Shown here: positions 25,420 through 34,506 of the stretch, in pieces
How positions within the stretch are numbered: position 1 is the stretch's first letter
How the letters are laid out: each line of letters begins with the position of its first letter
Source: Microbacterium dextranolyticum
GTDB lineage: Bacteria; Actinomycetota; Actinomycetes; Actinomycetales; Microbacteriaceae
Length of the DNA: 64,000 nt
Direction of reading: 5' to 3'
Assembly: GCF_016907295.1 (NCBI RefSeq)
Contig: NZ_JAFBBR010000001.1
Coordinates: 62,001-126,000 of the forward strand
Notes under the pieces: generated by a model
What the model was told of the DNA's origin: nothing
Databases searched by the model: none
What the model saw: the letters and a program-made list of their open reading frames with translations, nothing else
Made by a program: the position numbers and the translations under genes

Positions 25420-26873
25420 CCAAGGAGCTGCGCCGACTCAGCATCATCATGTTGCTCATGTTCGTCGCGCTGTTCGGTGCGACGAGCTGGATCCAGGTCG
25501 TGCAGGCCGGCGATCTCGCCGACAACCAGCGCAACAAGCGCGCGCTCTACGACTCGTTCGAGGTGCAGCGCGGCTCGATCATCGCGGGCGACCAGGTGAT
25601 CGCCTCGTCGGTGCCGAGCGACGACATCTACGCCTGGCAGCGGCAGTACGCGGATGCCGCGATGTGGGCCCCCGTGACCGGTTACATCAATCCGGTGCTG
25701 CAGTCGGCGACCGGTATCGAGCAGGCGATGAACCGGGAGCTGTCGGGAACCGCCAACTCGCAGTTCCTCTCTCGTGTCGACCAGATCATCACGGGCCAGC
25801 CGCCGCGCGGGTCGAACGTCCTGCTCACACTCGACCCCGCCGTCCAGAAGGCCGCCTTCGACGCTCTCGGCTCGTATCAGGGAGCGGTCGTGGCGATCGA
25901 GCCGTCGACGGGGCGCGTGCTCGCGATGGCGACGAGCCCCAGCTTCGACACCAACACTCTCGCCGTGCACGACGCCGACCAGGTGAACAACACCGCCGCC
26001 GAGCTGAACAACGCGGCCGTCAACCCGTTGGCGAACCGCACGATCGACACGCTGAACCCTCCCGGCTCGACGTTCAAGCTCGTCGTGGCATCGGCCGCGC
26101 TGGCATCCGGCCAGTACACGCCCGACTCCACGTTCCCGAACACCGCCACGTACACGCTGCCGGGCACCTCGACCTCGATCCGCAACTTCGACGGCGGCAC
26201 CTGCGGGGCGGGCGACCAGGTCACCCTCGCCACGGCGCTGCGTCTCAGCTGCAACATCCCCATGGCCGAACTCGCCGTCGCGCTCGGCGACGACGCGATC
26301 CGCACCGAAGCGAAGAAGTACGGCTTCGGCCAGAGCTTCGACATCCCTCTCGAGACGGCGATCTCGAGCTACCCGGCCGGCCCCCTCTCGCCCGATCGCA
26401 CGGCGCTCACCGGATTCGGCCAGGAGAACGTCAAGGCCACCCCGCTGCAGATGGCGATGGTCGCGGCGGGCATCGCCGACAAGGGGATCGTCATGAATCC
26501 GCGGATGGTCGACCGCGTCGTCGCCCCCGATCTGACGGTGCAGCAGACGGTCGAGAACACGCAGTTCGGGCGTGCGCTCTCGGAGAAGGATGCCGCCACG
26601 ATGACGAGCCTCATGATCGCCAATGTCAGCGACGGCGCAGCCAGCGGTGCAAGAATAGACGGCGTCGACGTGGCCGGGAAGACCGGCACGGCGGAGCACG
26701 GCCCGGGCGATCCGTACACCCTCTGGTTCACCGGGTTCGCTCCGGCGAGCGACCCGAAGGTGGCCGTCGCGGTGATGATCGAGGACGGCGGAGGGCTCGG
26801 GCAGTCCGGAACGAGCAACGGGATCGCGGCCCCCATCGCGAAGAAAGTCATAGAGGCGGTGCTGAGCAGATGA
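25416..26873 (+). CDS. pbpA: Penicillin-binding protein (class B transpeptidase)
   Basis: A 485-residue membrane-anchored transpeptidase. A single N-terminal helix (residues 8-28) is followed by a PBP dimerisation region and the acyl-serine domain with all three active-site motifs: SxxK at 218-221 (STFK), SxN at 278-280 (SCN) and KTG at 422-424. It crosslinks peptidoglycan with RodA. Length and context match mycobacterial PbpA. ATG 25416 overlaps the rodA stop (ATGA), which excludes longer starts. Confidence 0.96.
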   Translation: MTKELRRLSIIMLLMFVALFGATSWIQVVQAGDLADNQRNKRALYDSFEVQRGSIIAGDQVIASSVPSDDIYAWQRQYADAAMWAPVTGYINPVLQSATGIEQAMNRELSGTANSQFLSRVDQIITGQPPRGSNVLLTLDPAVQKAAFDALGSYQGAVVAIEPSTGRVLAMATSPSFDTNTLAVHDADQVNNTAAELNNAAVNPLANRTIDTLNPPGSTFKLVVASAALASGQYTPDSTFPNTATYTLPGTSTSIRNFDGGTCGAGDQVTLATALRLSCNIPMAELAVALGDDAIRTEAKKYGFGQSFDIPLETAISSYPAGPLSPDRTALTGFGQENVKATPLQMAMVAAGIADKGIVMNPRMVDRVVAPDLTVQQTVENTQFGRALSEKDAATMTSLMIANVSDGAASGARIDGVDVAGKTGTAEHGPGDPYTLWFTGFAPASDPKVAVAVMIEDGGGLGQSGTSNGIAAPIAKKVIEAVLSR

Positions 26874-28600
26874 GACCGACGCAGGGTGTGAGTTTCGGCG
26901 GGCGATACGAGCTGGACTCGCGGATCGCGATCGGCGGCATGGGCGAGGTCTGGGAGGCCACCGATCACGTCATCGGACGCACGGTCGCCATCAAGATCCT
27001 CAAGGACGAGTACATGGGCGACCCGGGGTTCTTGGAGCGCTTCCGCGCCGAGGCCCGTCACGCTGCACTCGTCAACCACGAGGGCATCGCGAGCGTCTTC
27101 GACTACGGCGAGGAGAACGGCTCGGCCTTCCTCGTGATGGAGCTCGTGCCCGGAGAGGCGCTCTCGACCATCCTCGAGCGCGAAGGCGCTCTCTCGACCG
27201 ACAAGACGCTCGACATCGTCGCGCAGACCGCCGCCGCCCTCCAGGCCGCGCACGCGGCCGGTCTCGTCCACCGTGACATCAAGCCGGGAAACCTCCTCAT
27301 CACGCCCGACGGCCGGGTGAAGATCACCGACTTCGGCATCGCCCGCATCGCCGACCAGGTGCCGCTGACGGCGACCGGTCAGGTGATGGGCACGGTGCAG
27401 TACCTGTCGCCCGAGCAGGCATCCGGTCATTCCGCATCGCCGGCGACGGACATCTACTCGCTCGGCATCGTCGCGTACGAGTGCCTCGCGGGCAAGCGAC
27501 CGTTCGCGGGCGAGTCGCAGGTCGCGATCGCCATGGCGCAGATCAACGACGCTCCCCCGCCGCTCGCGGCGACGATCGCCGAGCCCGTGCGCAACTTCGT
27601 CCTGTGCATGATCGCCAAGAAGCCCGACGAGCGCCCGGCGACGGCCTCCGCGGTGGCCCGGGCCGCGACGGCGCTGCGCCGCGGCGACGTCGCCGGAGCG
27701 GTCGCCATCGTCCCCGCCATCGCGGGAGACCGGCCCGTGGACGAGGTCACCCAGCTGCTGAGCCCGAGCGGTGAAGACACGACCCGGCTGATGCCGGCGG
27801 CCGGAGCCGCCGCCGCGGTCGCCGGCGGTCCGGAGGGCGAGGCGAAGAAGAAGAAGCGCAGCCCGTGGACATGGCCGCTCATCGCCCTCATCGCCCTGCT
27901 GCTGATCGTGCTCGGCGCCACGGTGTTCGCCATGGTCTCTAACTCCCAGCCGCAGCCCGCGCCGTCGACATCCAGCGCCGCGCCCACACCGACGAAGTCC
28001 GACCCGCCGTCGCCCTCGCCGACGCCGAAGCCCTCGTCGGTGAACGTCGATGCGCTCGGTCTCGTCGGACACACCTGTGCCGACGCCAAGAAGATCGCAC
28101 AGGACGCCGGCCTGTCGAACGTGAGCTGCGTGACGGGTGACGCCGCGCCCACCGAAGACAAGGTCGGCACGGTGTACCGCTACGAGCCGCAGGCCAACGT
28201 GCCGCTGACCCAGCAGTTCACCCTCACGGCCTACGCGGAGCAGACGCCGCTGCCGACGCCCGCGGCCGCGACCCTCAGCGCGGCGAGCGTGGCCGCCGGA
28301 GGCCGTCTCGACGTCACCTGGCAGGGTCTTGCGTGCCCGGCGGGATCGACGCCGACGAACTACAAGTTCACGGTCGTCGGGGGCACCTTCCAGGCCGGCG
28401 GCGGCGAAGAGGCATCCTTCCTCATCGGTCAGCAGCCCGCGGTCGTCACGGCCGGAGCCTCGGGCACCGTTCAGATCGACTACATCGTGGAGTGCGAGAG
28501 CGGCGACGGCACCGTGCGCCAGTCGCCGCGGTCCCCCAAGTCGGTGGCGACGATCACTGCGGCACCGACCCCGGCTCCCACCGCGACGACGGGCCACTGA
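26870..28600 (+). CDS. pknA: PknA-type Ser/Thr protein kinase with an extracellular region
   Basis: A 576-residue transmembrane kinase. The kinase domain (about residues 12-275) is complete: glycine loop GGMGEV, Lys42 in [13 protein letters not shown] (Asp136), DFG (154-156), SPEQA. A Lys-rich juxtamembrane stretch precedes the transmembrane helix at about 334-356. Outside lie a Pro/Ser linker, one PASTA-like domain (about 385-450) and an Ig-like beta domain with three Cys (to about 560). Mycobacterial PknA lacks such PASTA/Ig parts, so this copy may sense something outside. The name follows its place between pbpA and pknB. Confidence 0.92.
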   Translation: MRPTQGVSFGGRYELDSRIAIGGMGEVWEATDHVIGRTVAIKILKDEYMGDPGFLERFRAEARHAALVNHEGIASVFDYGEENGSAFLVMELVPGEALSTILEREGALSTDKTLDIVAQTAAALQAAHAAGLVHRDIKPGNLLITPDGRVKITDFGIARIADQVPLTATGQVMGTVQYLSPEQASGHSASPATDIYSLGIVAYECLAGKRPFAGESQVAIAMAQINDAPPPLAATIAEPVRNFVLCMIAKKPDERPATASAVARAATALRRGDVAGAVAIVPAIAGDRPVDEVTQLLSPSGEDTTRLMPAAGAAAAVAGGPEGEAKKKKRSPWTWPLIALIALLLIVLGATVFAMVSNSQPQPAPSTSSAAPTPTKSDPPSPSPTPKPSSVNVDALGLVGHTCADAKKIAQDAGLSNVSCVTGDAAPTEDKVGTVYRYEPQANVPLTQQFTLTAYAEQTPLPTPAAATLSAASVAAGGRLDVTWQGLACPAGSTPTNYKFTVVGGTFQAGGGEEASFLIGQQPAVVTAGASGTVQIDYIVECESGDGTVRQSPRSPKSVATITAAPTPAPTATTGH

Positions 28601-28611
28601 GTCGGGTCGGA

Positions 28612-28617
28612 TAGGCT
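28612..28617 (+). promoter_or_regulatory. Candidate -10 box for pknB
   Basis: TAGGCT in the 44-base gap between pknA and pknB, 27 bases before the GTG start. An AGGGGG ribosome site follows at about 28635-28640. It would allow pknB expression independent of the upstream operon. Confidence 0.4.
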
Positions 28618-28644
28618 GGCTGTTCCATCGGTCCAGGGGGATAC

Positions 28645-30351
28645 GTGTCTGCAGAGCGCCGAATACTGTCCGATCGCTATGAGGTAGGCGATCTGATCGG
28701 ACGCGGCGGGATGGCGAGCGTCTACCGCGGACGCGATGTGACTCTGGGTCGCGAGGTCGCGATCAAGATCCTCAAGCGCGAGCTCGCCGCCGACAACACC
28801 TTCCGCACCCGGTTCCGGCTCGAGGCGCAGGCCGCCTCGAGGATGTCGCATCCGACGATCGTGCGCGTGTACGACGCCGGTGAGGACACGCGGACAGAAC
28901 CCGACGGCTCGGTCCGCGCGGTCCCCTACATCGTCATGGAGCTCGTCTCGGGACGTCTGCTGAAAGACATCGTCGAAGACGGCCCCGTGCCCATCGCCGA
29001 TGCGATCCGCTACACCGACGGCATCCTCGAGGCGCTCGAGTACTCGCACCGCGCCGGTGTCGTGCACCGCGACATCAAGCCCGGGAACGTCATGGTGACC
29101 GCGAGCGGTCAGGTGAAGGTCATGGACTTCGGCATCGCACGCGCGGTGTCGGACTCGTCGTCGACCGTCGCCGAGACGACCAGCATCATCGGCACCGCCG
29201 CGTACTTCTCGCCCGAGCAGGCCAAGGGCGAGCCGGTCGATTCGCGCGCCGACGTGTACTCGGCCGGCGTGGTCCTGTACGAGTTGCTCACGGGTCGCCC
29301 TCCGTTCCGTGGCGATTCACCCGTGGCCGTCGCCTACCAGCACGTCAGCGAGACCCCGATGCCCCCGTCCGAGCTGGTCGACGCCGTGCCGCGCTCACTC
29401 GACGCGGTCGTCCTGCGGGCGCTCGCGAAGGACCCGTTCCAGCGCTTCCAGGATGCCGCGTCGTTCCGCGCCGCGCTCGAGGCCACCCGCGACGGGCGCG
29501 CCCCCTCGAAGAAGCAGGTCGGAGCGCTGACGAGCGAGCTGTACGGATCCAGCCCTCGCCAGGCGGCGGAGACGGCGCGATCGCTGCGCCAGCTCTCCAC
29601 CGACACGACCATGACCCGCACCCAGCAGGGCCCGCCGGTGGCCTGGATCTGGGCCGGGATCGCCGTGCTCGCCGTCGTGCTGATCTCCGTCCTCTTCTGG
29701 GTGCTCACCAATCGCCCGGGCACGACCGTGCCGACGACCTCGCGCGTCGTCCCCGATGTCGTGGACATGTCCTGGGATCGCGCCAACGATCTCCTGCTGC
29801 AGCACGACCTGCAGGCGCAGGAGCTGCAGCAGAGCAGCGACAAGATCGGGGCGGGCAACGTCATCAGCACCGACCCCGGCGCCGGCACGACCGTCGAGCC
29901 CGGACAATCGGTGAAGGTCTACGTGTCGACCGGTCAGAAGATGGCGAAGGTGCCCACCCTCACCGGGCTGGACACGACGGCAGCCGGCAACGCGCTGACG
30001 GGCGCCGGACTCTCCCTCGGTACCGTGATCAGCCGCAACAACCCCGATCTGGCGACCGGCGTCGTCATCGCCGCCGACAGGACCGAAGGCTCGGAGGTCG
30101 CGATCGGCACGGCCGTGAACCTCACGGTCGCGAGCGGCAAGGTCACCCTCGTGGACGTCGTCGGCTATACCGCCGACGCGGCTCAACGTGCGCTGTCGGC
30201 AGACACGTTGAAGCTCAACCCCACCATCGTCGAGGATGCCGGGTGCCCGGCGTCGGCGGGCGGACGCACCGTCGCATCGCAGTCGCTCGCCCCGGGCGAC
30301 GTGCCGATCCACTCGACGGTCGAGCTCCGGGTCTGCACGGGTACGCGCTGA
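28645..30351 (+). CDS. pknB: PknB-type Ser/Thr protein kinase with three PASTA domains
   Basis: A 568-residue transmembrane kinase, the main growth and division kinase of this group. The kinase domain (about 10-275) shows GRGGMASV, Lys41, HRDIKPGN (Asp143) and DFG (161-163). A juxtamembrane Thr-rich segment (STDTTMTRTQ) is a likely autophosphorylation region. One helix (about 333-355) is followed by three PASTA repeats (about 368-430, 432-497, 498-567) that bind muropeptides or lipid II. Mycobacterial PknB has four. The GTG start is set by an AGGGGG ribosome site. Confidence 0.95.
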   Translation: MSAERRILSDRYEVGDLIGRGGMASVYRGRDVTLGREVAIKILKRELAADNTFRTRFRLEAQAASRMSHPTIVRVYDAGEDTRTEPDGSVRAVPYIVMELVSGRLLKDIVEDGPVPIADAIRYTDGILEALEYSHRAGVVHRDIKPGNVMVTASGQVKVMDFGIARAVSDSSSTVAETTSIIGTAAYFSPEQAKGEPVDSRADVYSAGVVLYELLTGRPPFRGDSPVAVAYQHVSETPMPPSELVDAVPRSLDAVVLRALAKDPFQRFQDAASFRAALEATRDGRAPSKKQVGALTSELYGSSPRQAAETARSLRQLSTDTTMTRTQQGPPVAWIWAGIAVLAVVLISVLFWVLTNRPGTTVPTTSRVVPDVVDMSWDRANDLLLQHDLQAQELQQSSDKIGAGNVISTDPGAGTTVEPGQSVKVYVSTGQKMAKVPTLTGLDTTAAGNALTGAGLSLGTVISRNNPDLATGVVIAADRTEGSEVAIGTAVNLTVASGKVTLVDVVGYTADAAQRALSADTLKLNPTIVEDAGCPASAGGRTVASQSLAPGDVPIHSTVELRVCTGTR

Positions 30352-30363
30352 ACCCAGCCGGGC

Positions 30364-31002
30364 TCACGCCGTGAGCTCACGATGCGGGCGGAGTGCGGCT
30401 CCGCGCGCGGCCGCGCCCGCGCATCCCGTCTCTTCGAGCCAGTTGCCCAGAAGGCGATAGCCGCCCTCGGTCGACACGGCCTCGGGGTGGAACTGCACGC
30501 CCCGAATCGGAAGGTCGCGGTGGGCGATCCCCATGATCACGCCGGTGTCGGTCCACGCGATCGCCGTCAGCTCGGACGGCAGAGTCTCGGGCACCACCGT
30601 CAAGGAGTGGTACCGGGTCGCGCGGAACGGTGTCGGAAGCCCCGCGAACAGAGCGTCGCCGGCGTGATGCACCTCGCTGGTCAGGCCGTGGACGAGCTCG
30701 GGCGCCGCGCCGACCCGCGCTCCGTAGGCGCGGGCCAGCGCCTGATGACCGAGGCAGACCCCGAGAAGCGGAGTCCGGGACCGTGCAGCCGCACGGACGA
30801 CGTCGATCGACGATCCGGCGTCGTCGGGGCCGCCCGGGCCGGGTGAGACGAGCACGCCGGCGAAGCGGTCGACCGCCACGCGGGGGTCGGCAACGGCATC
30901 CGCCTCGATCATCGTCACGCGCGCTCCGAGTTCGCGCAGATACCCGACCAGGGTGTGCACGAAGCTGTCGTGATTGTCGATGACGAGGATCCGGTCAGCC
31001 AC
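30364..31002 (-). CDS. Aminodeoxychorismate/anthranilate synthase component II
   Basis: A 212-residue class I glutamine amidotransferase of the TrpG/PabA type. It supplies ammonia from glutamine to the chorismate-using subunit. The triad is visible: GVCLGHQ (nucleophile Cys), FHPEAVST (His, Glu), plus SPGPGGPDD and YHSLTV. The large subunit (trpE or pabB) is not in the window, so TrpG and PabA cannot be told apart; its place next to pknB without trp genes slightly favours PabA. It ends 12 bases from the convergent pknB stop. Start GTG 31002 overlaps the small upstream gene by 8 bases. Confidence 0.9.
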   Translation of the reverse strand: MADRILVIDNHDSFVHTLVGYLRELGARVTMIEADAVADPRVAVDRFAGVLVSPGPGGPDDAGSSIDVVRAAARSRTPLLGVCLGHQALARAYGARVGAAPELVHGLTSEVHHAGDALFAGLPTPFRATRYHSLTVVPETLPSELTAIAWTDTGVIMGIAHRDLPIRGVQFHPEAVSTEGGYRLLGNWLEETGCAGAAARGAALRPHRELTA

Positions 31003-31153
31003 CGACCGTGGACTCCTGAGGGTTGATGAACTGGCCCGCCCACGGGAACACGTACCAGAACAGGCCGTAGAGAGCCGCGGCCAGCAGCACCAGAAGGATG
31101 ATCACGCGCACCCAGGCGGGGCCGGGGAGAATGCGCCAGAGAGCGGCATACAT
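30995..31153 (-). CDS. Small single-helix membrane protein
   Basis: A 52-residue protein: MYAALWRILPGPAWVRV, one hydrophobic helix of about 20 residues (IILLVLLAAALYGLFWYVFP), then a short polar end. I do not recognise a named family. Its ATG overlaps the sortase stop by four bases and its end overlaps the amidotransferase gene, so it is surely translated in an operon with both. The coupling suggests a role with the sortase or in the cell envelope, which is inference. Confidence 0.75.
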   Translation of the reverse strand: MYAALWRILPGPAWVRVIILLVLLAAALYGLFWYVFPWAGQFINPQESTVGG

Positions 31154-31962
31154 CAGGCGGTGGCTCCTTGCGTGGGGGCGGACAGCGACGCCGGCGGTCC
31201 GGAGGATGCCGGGGTGAAGCTGTCGAAGACGGCGTAGGCGATGATCCGCTCGAGCATGTTGAGCTTCGGTGCGCAGCTCGTCAGGGTGAGGTAGCGGCCG
31301 TTGGCCTGCACGCCCACCTTCTGCGGGACGTCGAGGAGGACGTCGACCTGCGTGTCCTGGACGTACTCGAGCGTGCGGAAGCGATAGGTGTACCAACCGT
31401 CGCTGGTCTGCACCACGATGGCGTCGCCGACGACGAGCCGGTCGATCGGATCGAACGGCGCCCCCGAGGTCCAGCGGTGGGCGGCGTAGACGGTGTTGCC
31501 CACGGCTCCGGGCATGCCGGTGTCGGCATAGTGACCGATCTCGCCCTGGTCGAGGATGTCATGTCGCGAGGTGCCGGCGGCGATCGTGAACTGCCACTGG
31601 GATCCGAAGCGCGGCACGAACATGACCCCGAACGTCGTGCCGTGATCGGGCTGCGCCTGCACCGGCACCACCGCGTCCGGAGCGGGTCCGGCCGTGGCCG
31701 ACGGATCCGGCGAGGGTGAGGGCGAGGCGTCCTCGGACGCGGCAGGCGACGGGGTCATCCAGCTCTGCGACAGCGCGCTCGCCTGCTTGTGCTTCTCGGC
31801 TCCGATGATCCAGTCGCCGACCCACATCTGCCACGACACGTAGAGAAGGGCGACGACGCCGACGGTGATGAGCAGCTCGCCGAGGACGCCGACGATCGAC
31901 ACCCGCCGCCGGGGCGCGCGGCGACGGTGGCTGCGGCGCGTGACCGGCGCGGAGTCTCCCAT
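31153..31962 (-). CDS. Class E sortase
   Basis: A 269-residue membrane transpeptidase that links sorted proteins to the wall. A basic N-terminus (RRSHRRRAPRRR) precedes one helix (about residues 23-45), a Ser/Pro/Asp-rich linker, and the sortase barrel. Active-site parts are YAAHRW (His), TLTSCAP (Cys) and LERIIAYA (Arg). Class E enzymes usually prefer LAXTG signals. ATG 31962 is chosen because a longer frame reads unlike a signal anchor; a weak GAGAAT hexamer 6 nt upstream could drive a leaderless message. Divergent from crgA. Confidence 0.9.
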   Translation of the reverse strand: MGDSAPVTRRSHRRRAPRRRVSIVGVLGELLITVGVVALLYVSWQMWVGDWIIGAEKHKQASALSQSWMTPSPAASEDASPSPSPDPSATAGPAPDAVVPVQAQPDHGTTFGVMFVPRFGSQWQFTIAAGTSRHDILDQGEIGHYADTGMPGAVGNTVYAAHRWTSGAPFDPIDRLVVGDAIVVQTSDGWYTYRFRTLEYVQDTQVDVLLDVPQKVGVQANGRYLTLTSCAPKLNMLERIIAYAVFDSFTPASSGPPASLSAPTQGATA

Positions 31963-32004
31963 GGGGGGATTCTCGCACAGCACGGCTGTGGCCCGGCTGG
32001 CAGG

Positions 32005-32010
32005 TAGAAT
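32005..32010 (+). promoter_or_regulatory. -10 box of crgA, likely leaderless
   Basis: TAGAAT ends exactly 6 nt before the crgA ATG, placing the transcription start at or next to the A of the start codon. No ribosome site is present. Confidence 0.6.
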
Positions 32011-32016
32011 CGCGGC

Positions 32017-32256
32017 ATGGCACGTTCTGGCAAAGATGACGAGCAGACCACCGAGCACGGCGAGGCGAACACCGCCCCCAACCCGGTGTGGTTCAAGCCC
32101 ATCATGCTGGGGCTGATGATCCTGGGGCTGCTCTGGGTGATCGTCTTCTATCTCAGCGGCCAGGCGCTGCCGGTTCCCGGCATCGGGGGCTGGAACCTCG
32201 TGATCGGTTTCGGCATCGCCTTCATCGGCTTCCTCATGACGACGCGCTGGCGCTGA
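32017..32256 (+). CDS. crgA: Cell division protein CrgA
   Basis: A 79-residue membrane protein with two helices (about residues 27-47 and 58-75) and a polar N-terminus, of normal size for CrgA/WhiP. The family core PNPVWFKPIMLGLMILGLLW and the end FLMTTRWR are clear. CrgA recruits septal proteins such as PBPs and FtsQ in actinobacteria. Its place beside the sortase, rhomboid and kinase genes follows the usual origin order. Confidence 0.95.
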   Translation: MARSGKDDEQTTEHGEANTAPNPVWFKPIMLGLMILGLLWVIVFYLSGQALPVPGIGGWNLVIGFGIAFIGFLMTTRWR

Positions 32257-32354
32257 TCTCTCTCCACCGTGTCATCCTCTCCGTGTGAATAACACCGGTG
32301 TAATTCATCCCCACCTGTGGATGAGCCTGTGGAGAACTCGGCGTCGACCCTGGA

Positions 32355-33206
32355 TCAGCGGTACACGAACAGTGGAACCGCGAGCAACGCGAGTAGCCCG
32401 ACGCCGATGGCGATGAGCAGCCACATCTGCTGACGCTGCTGGCGGATCGCACGCGTCCGCGCGAAGACGAAGCCGATCAGCGCGCCCACGAGCCCGCCGC
32501 CGATGTGCGCCTGCCAGGCGATGTTCGATCCCGGCAGGAAGGTGATCAGCAGGTTCAGCCCGAGGATGACCGCGATCGTCGTGACGTTCGCACCGAGATG
32601 TCGGCCGATCACGAACATCGCGCCCAGCAGACCCCAGACGGCGCCGGATGCCCCGACGACCCACGTCGTGGGGGCCAGCAGAGCGGTGAGCACCGAGCCG
32701 CCGAGGGCACTCAGCAGGTAGAGCGCGAGGAAGCGCCATCGGCCGAGCAGCGGTTCGAGACTGCGCCCGATGGCCCACAGAGCCAGCATGTTGAGCGCGA
32801 CGTGCCAGATGCTTGCGTGCACAAGCGTGACGGTCACGAGGCTCCAGGGCTGAACGAGAACCAGCTGTGGATTGAATGCCAGCCAGGATTTCACCTCGTC
32901 TCCCAGCCCGGGGATCAGTCCGACGAGGTACATGAAGCTCGTGAGAATGACCAGACCGTAGGTCACGACCGGGCGGCCGTCGAGGCCCGCTGCGCGACGG
33001 CGCGGCATCCGCGTCACCTTCGCCGTGTGATGCTGCTGCTTCTGCTGCTCGGCACGGCACTCGGGGCAGATGACCCCGACCGGCATCTGGGTCTGGCACT
33101 CGGGACAGATCGTGCGAAGGCACCGCTGGCAGAGCACGAAGCTCTGCCGCTCGGGATGCCGGTAGCAGAAGTTGTCCGGGTTCGACCGGAAATCGGCGTT
33201 CGTCAT
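32355..33206 (-). CDS. Rhomboid family intramembrane serine protease with N-terminal zinc-ribbon
   Basis: A 283-residue membrane protease. Residues 10-55 carry a Cys/His cluster (FCYRHPERQSFVLCQRCLRTICPECQ split by CPECR) that looks like a B-box or zinc ribbon. The rhomboid core has HASIWHVALNML, the catalytic GASGAVWG (Ser) and AHIGGGLVGALIG (His). It would cleave membrane-protein substrates within the bilayer. The ATG at 33206 has a GGAGG ribosome site. The zinc-ribbon head is common in actinobacterial rhomboids near ppiA and crgA. Confidence 0.92.
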   Translation of the reverse strand: MTNADFRSNPDNFCYRHPERQSFVLCQRCLRTICPECQTQMPVGVICPECRAEQQKQQHHTAKVTRMPRRRAAGLDGRPVVTYGLVILTSFMYLVGLIPGLGDEVKSWLAFNPQLVLVQPWSLVTVTLVHASIWHVALNMLALWAIGRSLEPLLGRWRFLALYLLSALGGSVLTALLAPTTWVVGASGAVWGLLGAMFVIGRHLGANVTTIAVILGLNLLITFLPGSNIAWQAHIGGGLVGALIGFVFARTRAIRQQRQQMWLLIAIGVGLLALLAVPLFVYR

Positions 33207-33241
33207 GGTCCTCCGGTCGTCCGGTTCCGATCCGTCCAGCC

Positions 33242-33272
33242 GGCGCGGGGCCCCGCACGGGCACCCCGCGCC
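33242..33272 (-). terminator. Terminator hairpin after ppiA
   Basis: A 9-bp stem GGCGCGGGG (33242-33250) with 33264-33272, 8 bases past the cyclophilin stop on the minus strand. It has no T-run. Confidence 0.6.
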
Positions 33273-33280
33273 CGGGTGGG

Positions 33281-33847
33281 TCAGACGGCGGCGACGTCGA
33301 TCGAGCTGATCACGACGGGCTCGACCGGACGGTCGCCGGCGCCCGTGCGGACGGCCGCGATCGCGTCGACGACGGCGCGCGAGGCCTCGTCGGCCACCTC
33401 GCCGAAGATCGTGTGCTTGCCCTGCAGCCACGGGGTGGGGTCGGTCGTGATGAAGAACTGCGAACCGTTCGTGCCCTCGGCCTTGCCGGTGATCGCGTTG
33501 CGACGCAGGCCCGCGTTGGCCATCGCCAGGATGTAGGGCGCGGTGAAGTTCAGCTCCGGGTGGATCTCGTCGTCGAAGTTGTACCCCGGGCCTCCGATGC
33601 CCTGACCGAGCGGGTCGCCGCCCTGGATCATGAAGTTCGGGATGATGCGGTGGAAGATGACGTCGGAGTAGAGGGGGCCCTCGCCGGGCTTTCCGGTGGC
33701 GGGGTCGGTCCACGCCTGCGAACCGTCGGCGAGACCGGTGAAGTTCTGCACCGTGCGCGGCGCGTGATCGCCGAAGAGGTTGACGACGATGTCGCCATGG
33801 TTCGTGTGGAGGGTGGCTACGGCGGTGTGAATCGTCATGCTGAGCAT
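33281..33847 (-). CDS. ppiA: Peptidyl-prolyl cis-trans isomerase, cyclophilin type
   Basis: A 188-residue cytosolic cyclophilin that speeds proline isomerisation in folding. It shows FHRIIPNFMIQGGDP, GTNGSQFFITT and HTIFGEV, the three active-site blocks. There is no signal peptide. The ATG at 33847 has AGGTGA four bases upstream; the second ATG (33838) is a possible alternative. Its position near gyrA, crgA and rhomboid matches the mycobacterial ppiA locus. Confidence 0.93.
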   Translation of the reverse strand: MLSMTIHTAVATLHTNHGDIVVNLFGDHAPRTVQNFTGLADGSQAWTDPATGKPGEGPLYSDVIFHRIIPNFMIQGGDPLGQGIGGPGYNFDDEIHPELNFTAPYILAMANAGLRRNAITGKAEGTNGSQFFITTDPTPWLQGKHTIFGEVADEASRAVVDAIAAVRTGAGDRPVEPVVISSIDVAAV

Positions 33848-33930
33848 TCTTTCACCTGTCAACCCCTCGCATGCTCTGAGCGGTCTGGCAAGATGGAAGG
33901 ACATACAGCCGGAACCCCAGGGAGGGCACC

Positions 33931-34506
33931 GTGAGCCTCAGCCGCAAGCGCAAGAAGGAACTCCGCAAGCTCCAGGACCAGGCGGCGACTCTGTGGGAGT
34001 CGCAGCAGGTGCTGCTCGGTCAGGCGGGGAGCGTCGCCCGTGAGGCGGGTCGCCAACTCGGCAACTACAACCGCGAGCAGGTCGTGCCGACCGTGCAGCA
34101 CACCTACGAGCAGTACGCCGCGCCGTTCGTCGAGCAGGGTCTCGCGACGTCGAAGAAGGTCTACAACCAGACCGTCCTCCCCACGGCCGCGGGTGTCATC
34201 GGTTCGGCCCTGTCGGTGTGGGATGCCGCGAACGAGAAGCGCAAGCACCTCGCCGCCGGCCGCGGATTCGGCTCGGTGGACATCGCCGCCATCCAGAAGA
34301 ACGCGGACAAGTACGGCAAGAAGGTGGCCAAGCAGTTCGCCGTGCCCGTCGCTCCCGCGAAGAAGGGCGTCAGCGCCGGTGGTGTCATCGCTCTCGTTCT
34401 CGGCGTGGCCGCCGCGGCCGGTGTGATCTACGCCGCCTGGCAGACGCTGCGCGCCGATGACGAGCTGTGGGTCGCCGACGACCCGCTGCGCGCACCGGAT
34501 GCCTGA
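33931..34506 (+). CDS. Uncharacterised single-span membrane protein
   Basis: A 191-residue protein that I cannot assign to a named family. A basic start (SLSRKRKKELRKLQ) leads into a long Gln/Ala-rich helical region (about 12-130) rich in Tyr and Lys, likely amphipathic or coiled. Then comes one transmembrane helix (about 149-170, GGVIALVLGVAAAAGVIYAAW) and an acidic end (ADDELWVADDPLRAPDA). GTG 33931 follows a GGGAGG ribosome site. It overlaps the YbaK gene by 8 bases, so the pair forms an operon. Confidence 0.8.
   Translation: MSLSRKRKKELRKLQDQAATLWESQQVLLGQAGSVAREAGRQLGNYNREQVVPTVQHTYEQYAAPFVEQGLATSKKVYNQTVLPTAAGVIGSALSVWDAANEKRKHLAAGRGFGSVDIAAIQKNADKYGKKVAKQFAVPVAPAKKGVSAGGVIALVLGVAAAAGVIYAAWQTLRADDELWVADDPLRAPDA

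Noticed and set aside
32284..32340. TGTGGATGA and TGTGGAGAA between crgA and the rhomboid gene as DnaA boxes
   Set aside because: Each differs from the consensus and they lie 18 kb from oriC without clustering. ACACCGGTGT nearby is only a 10-bp palindrome.
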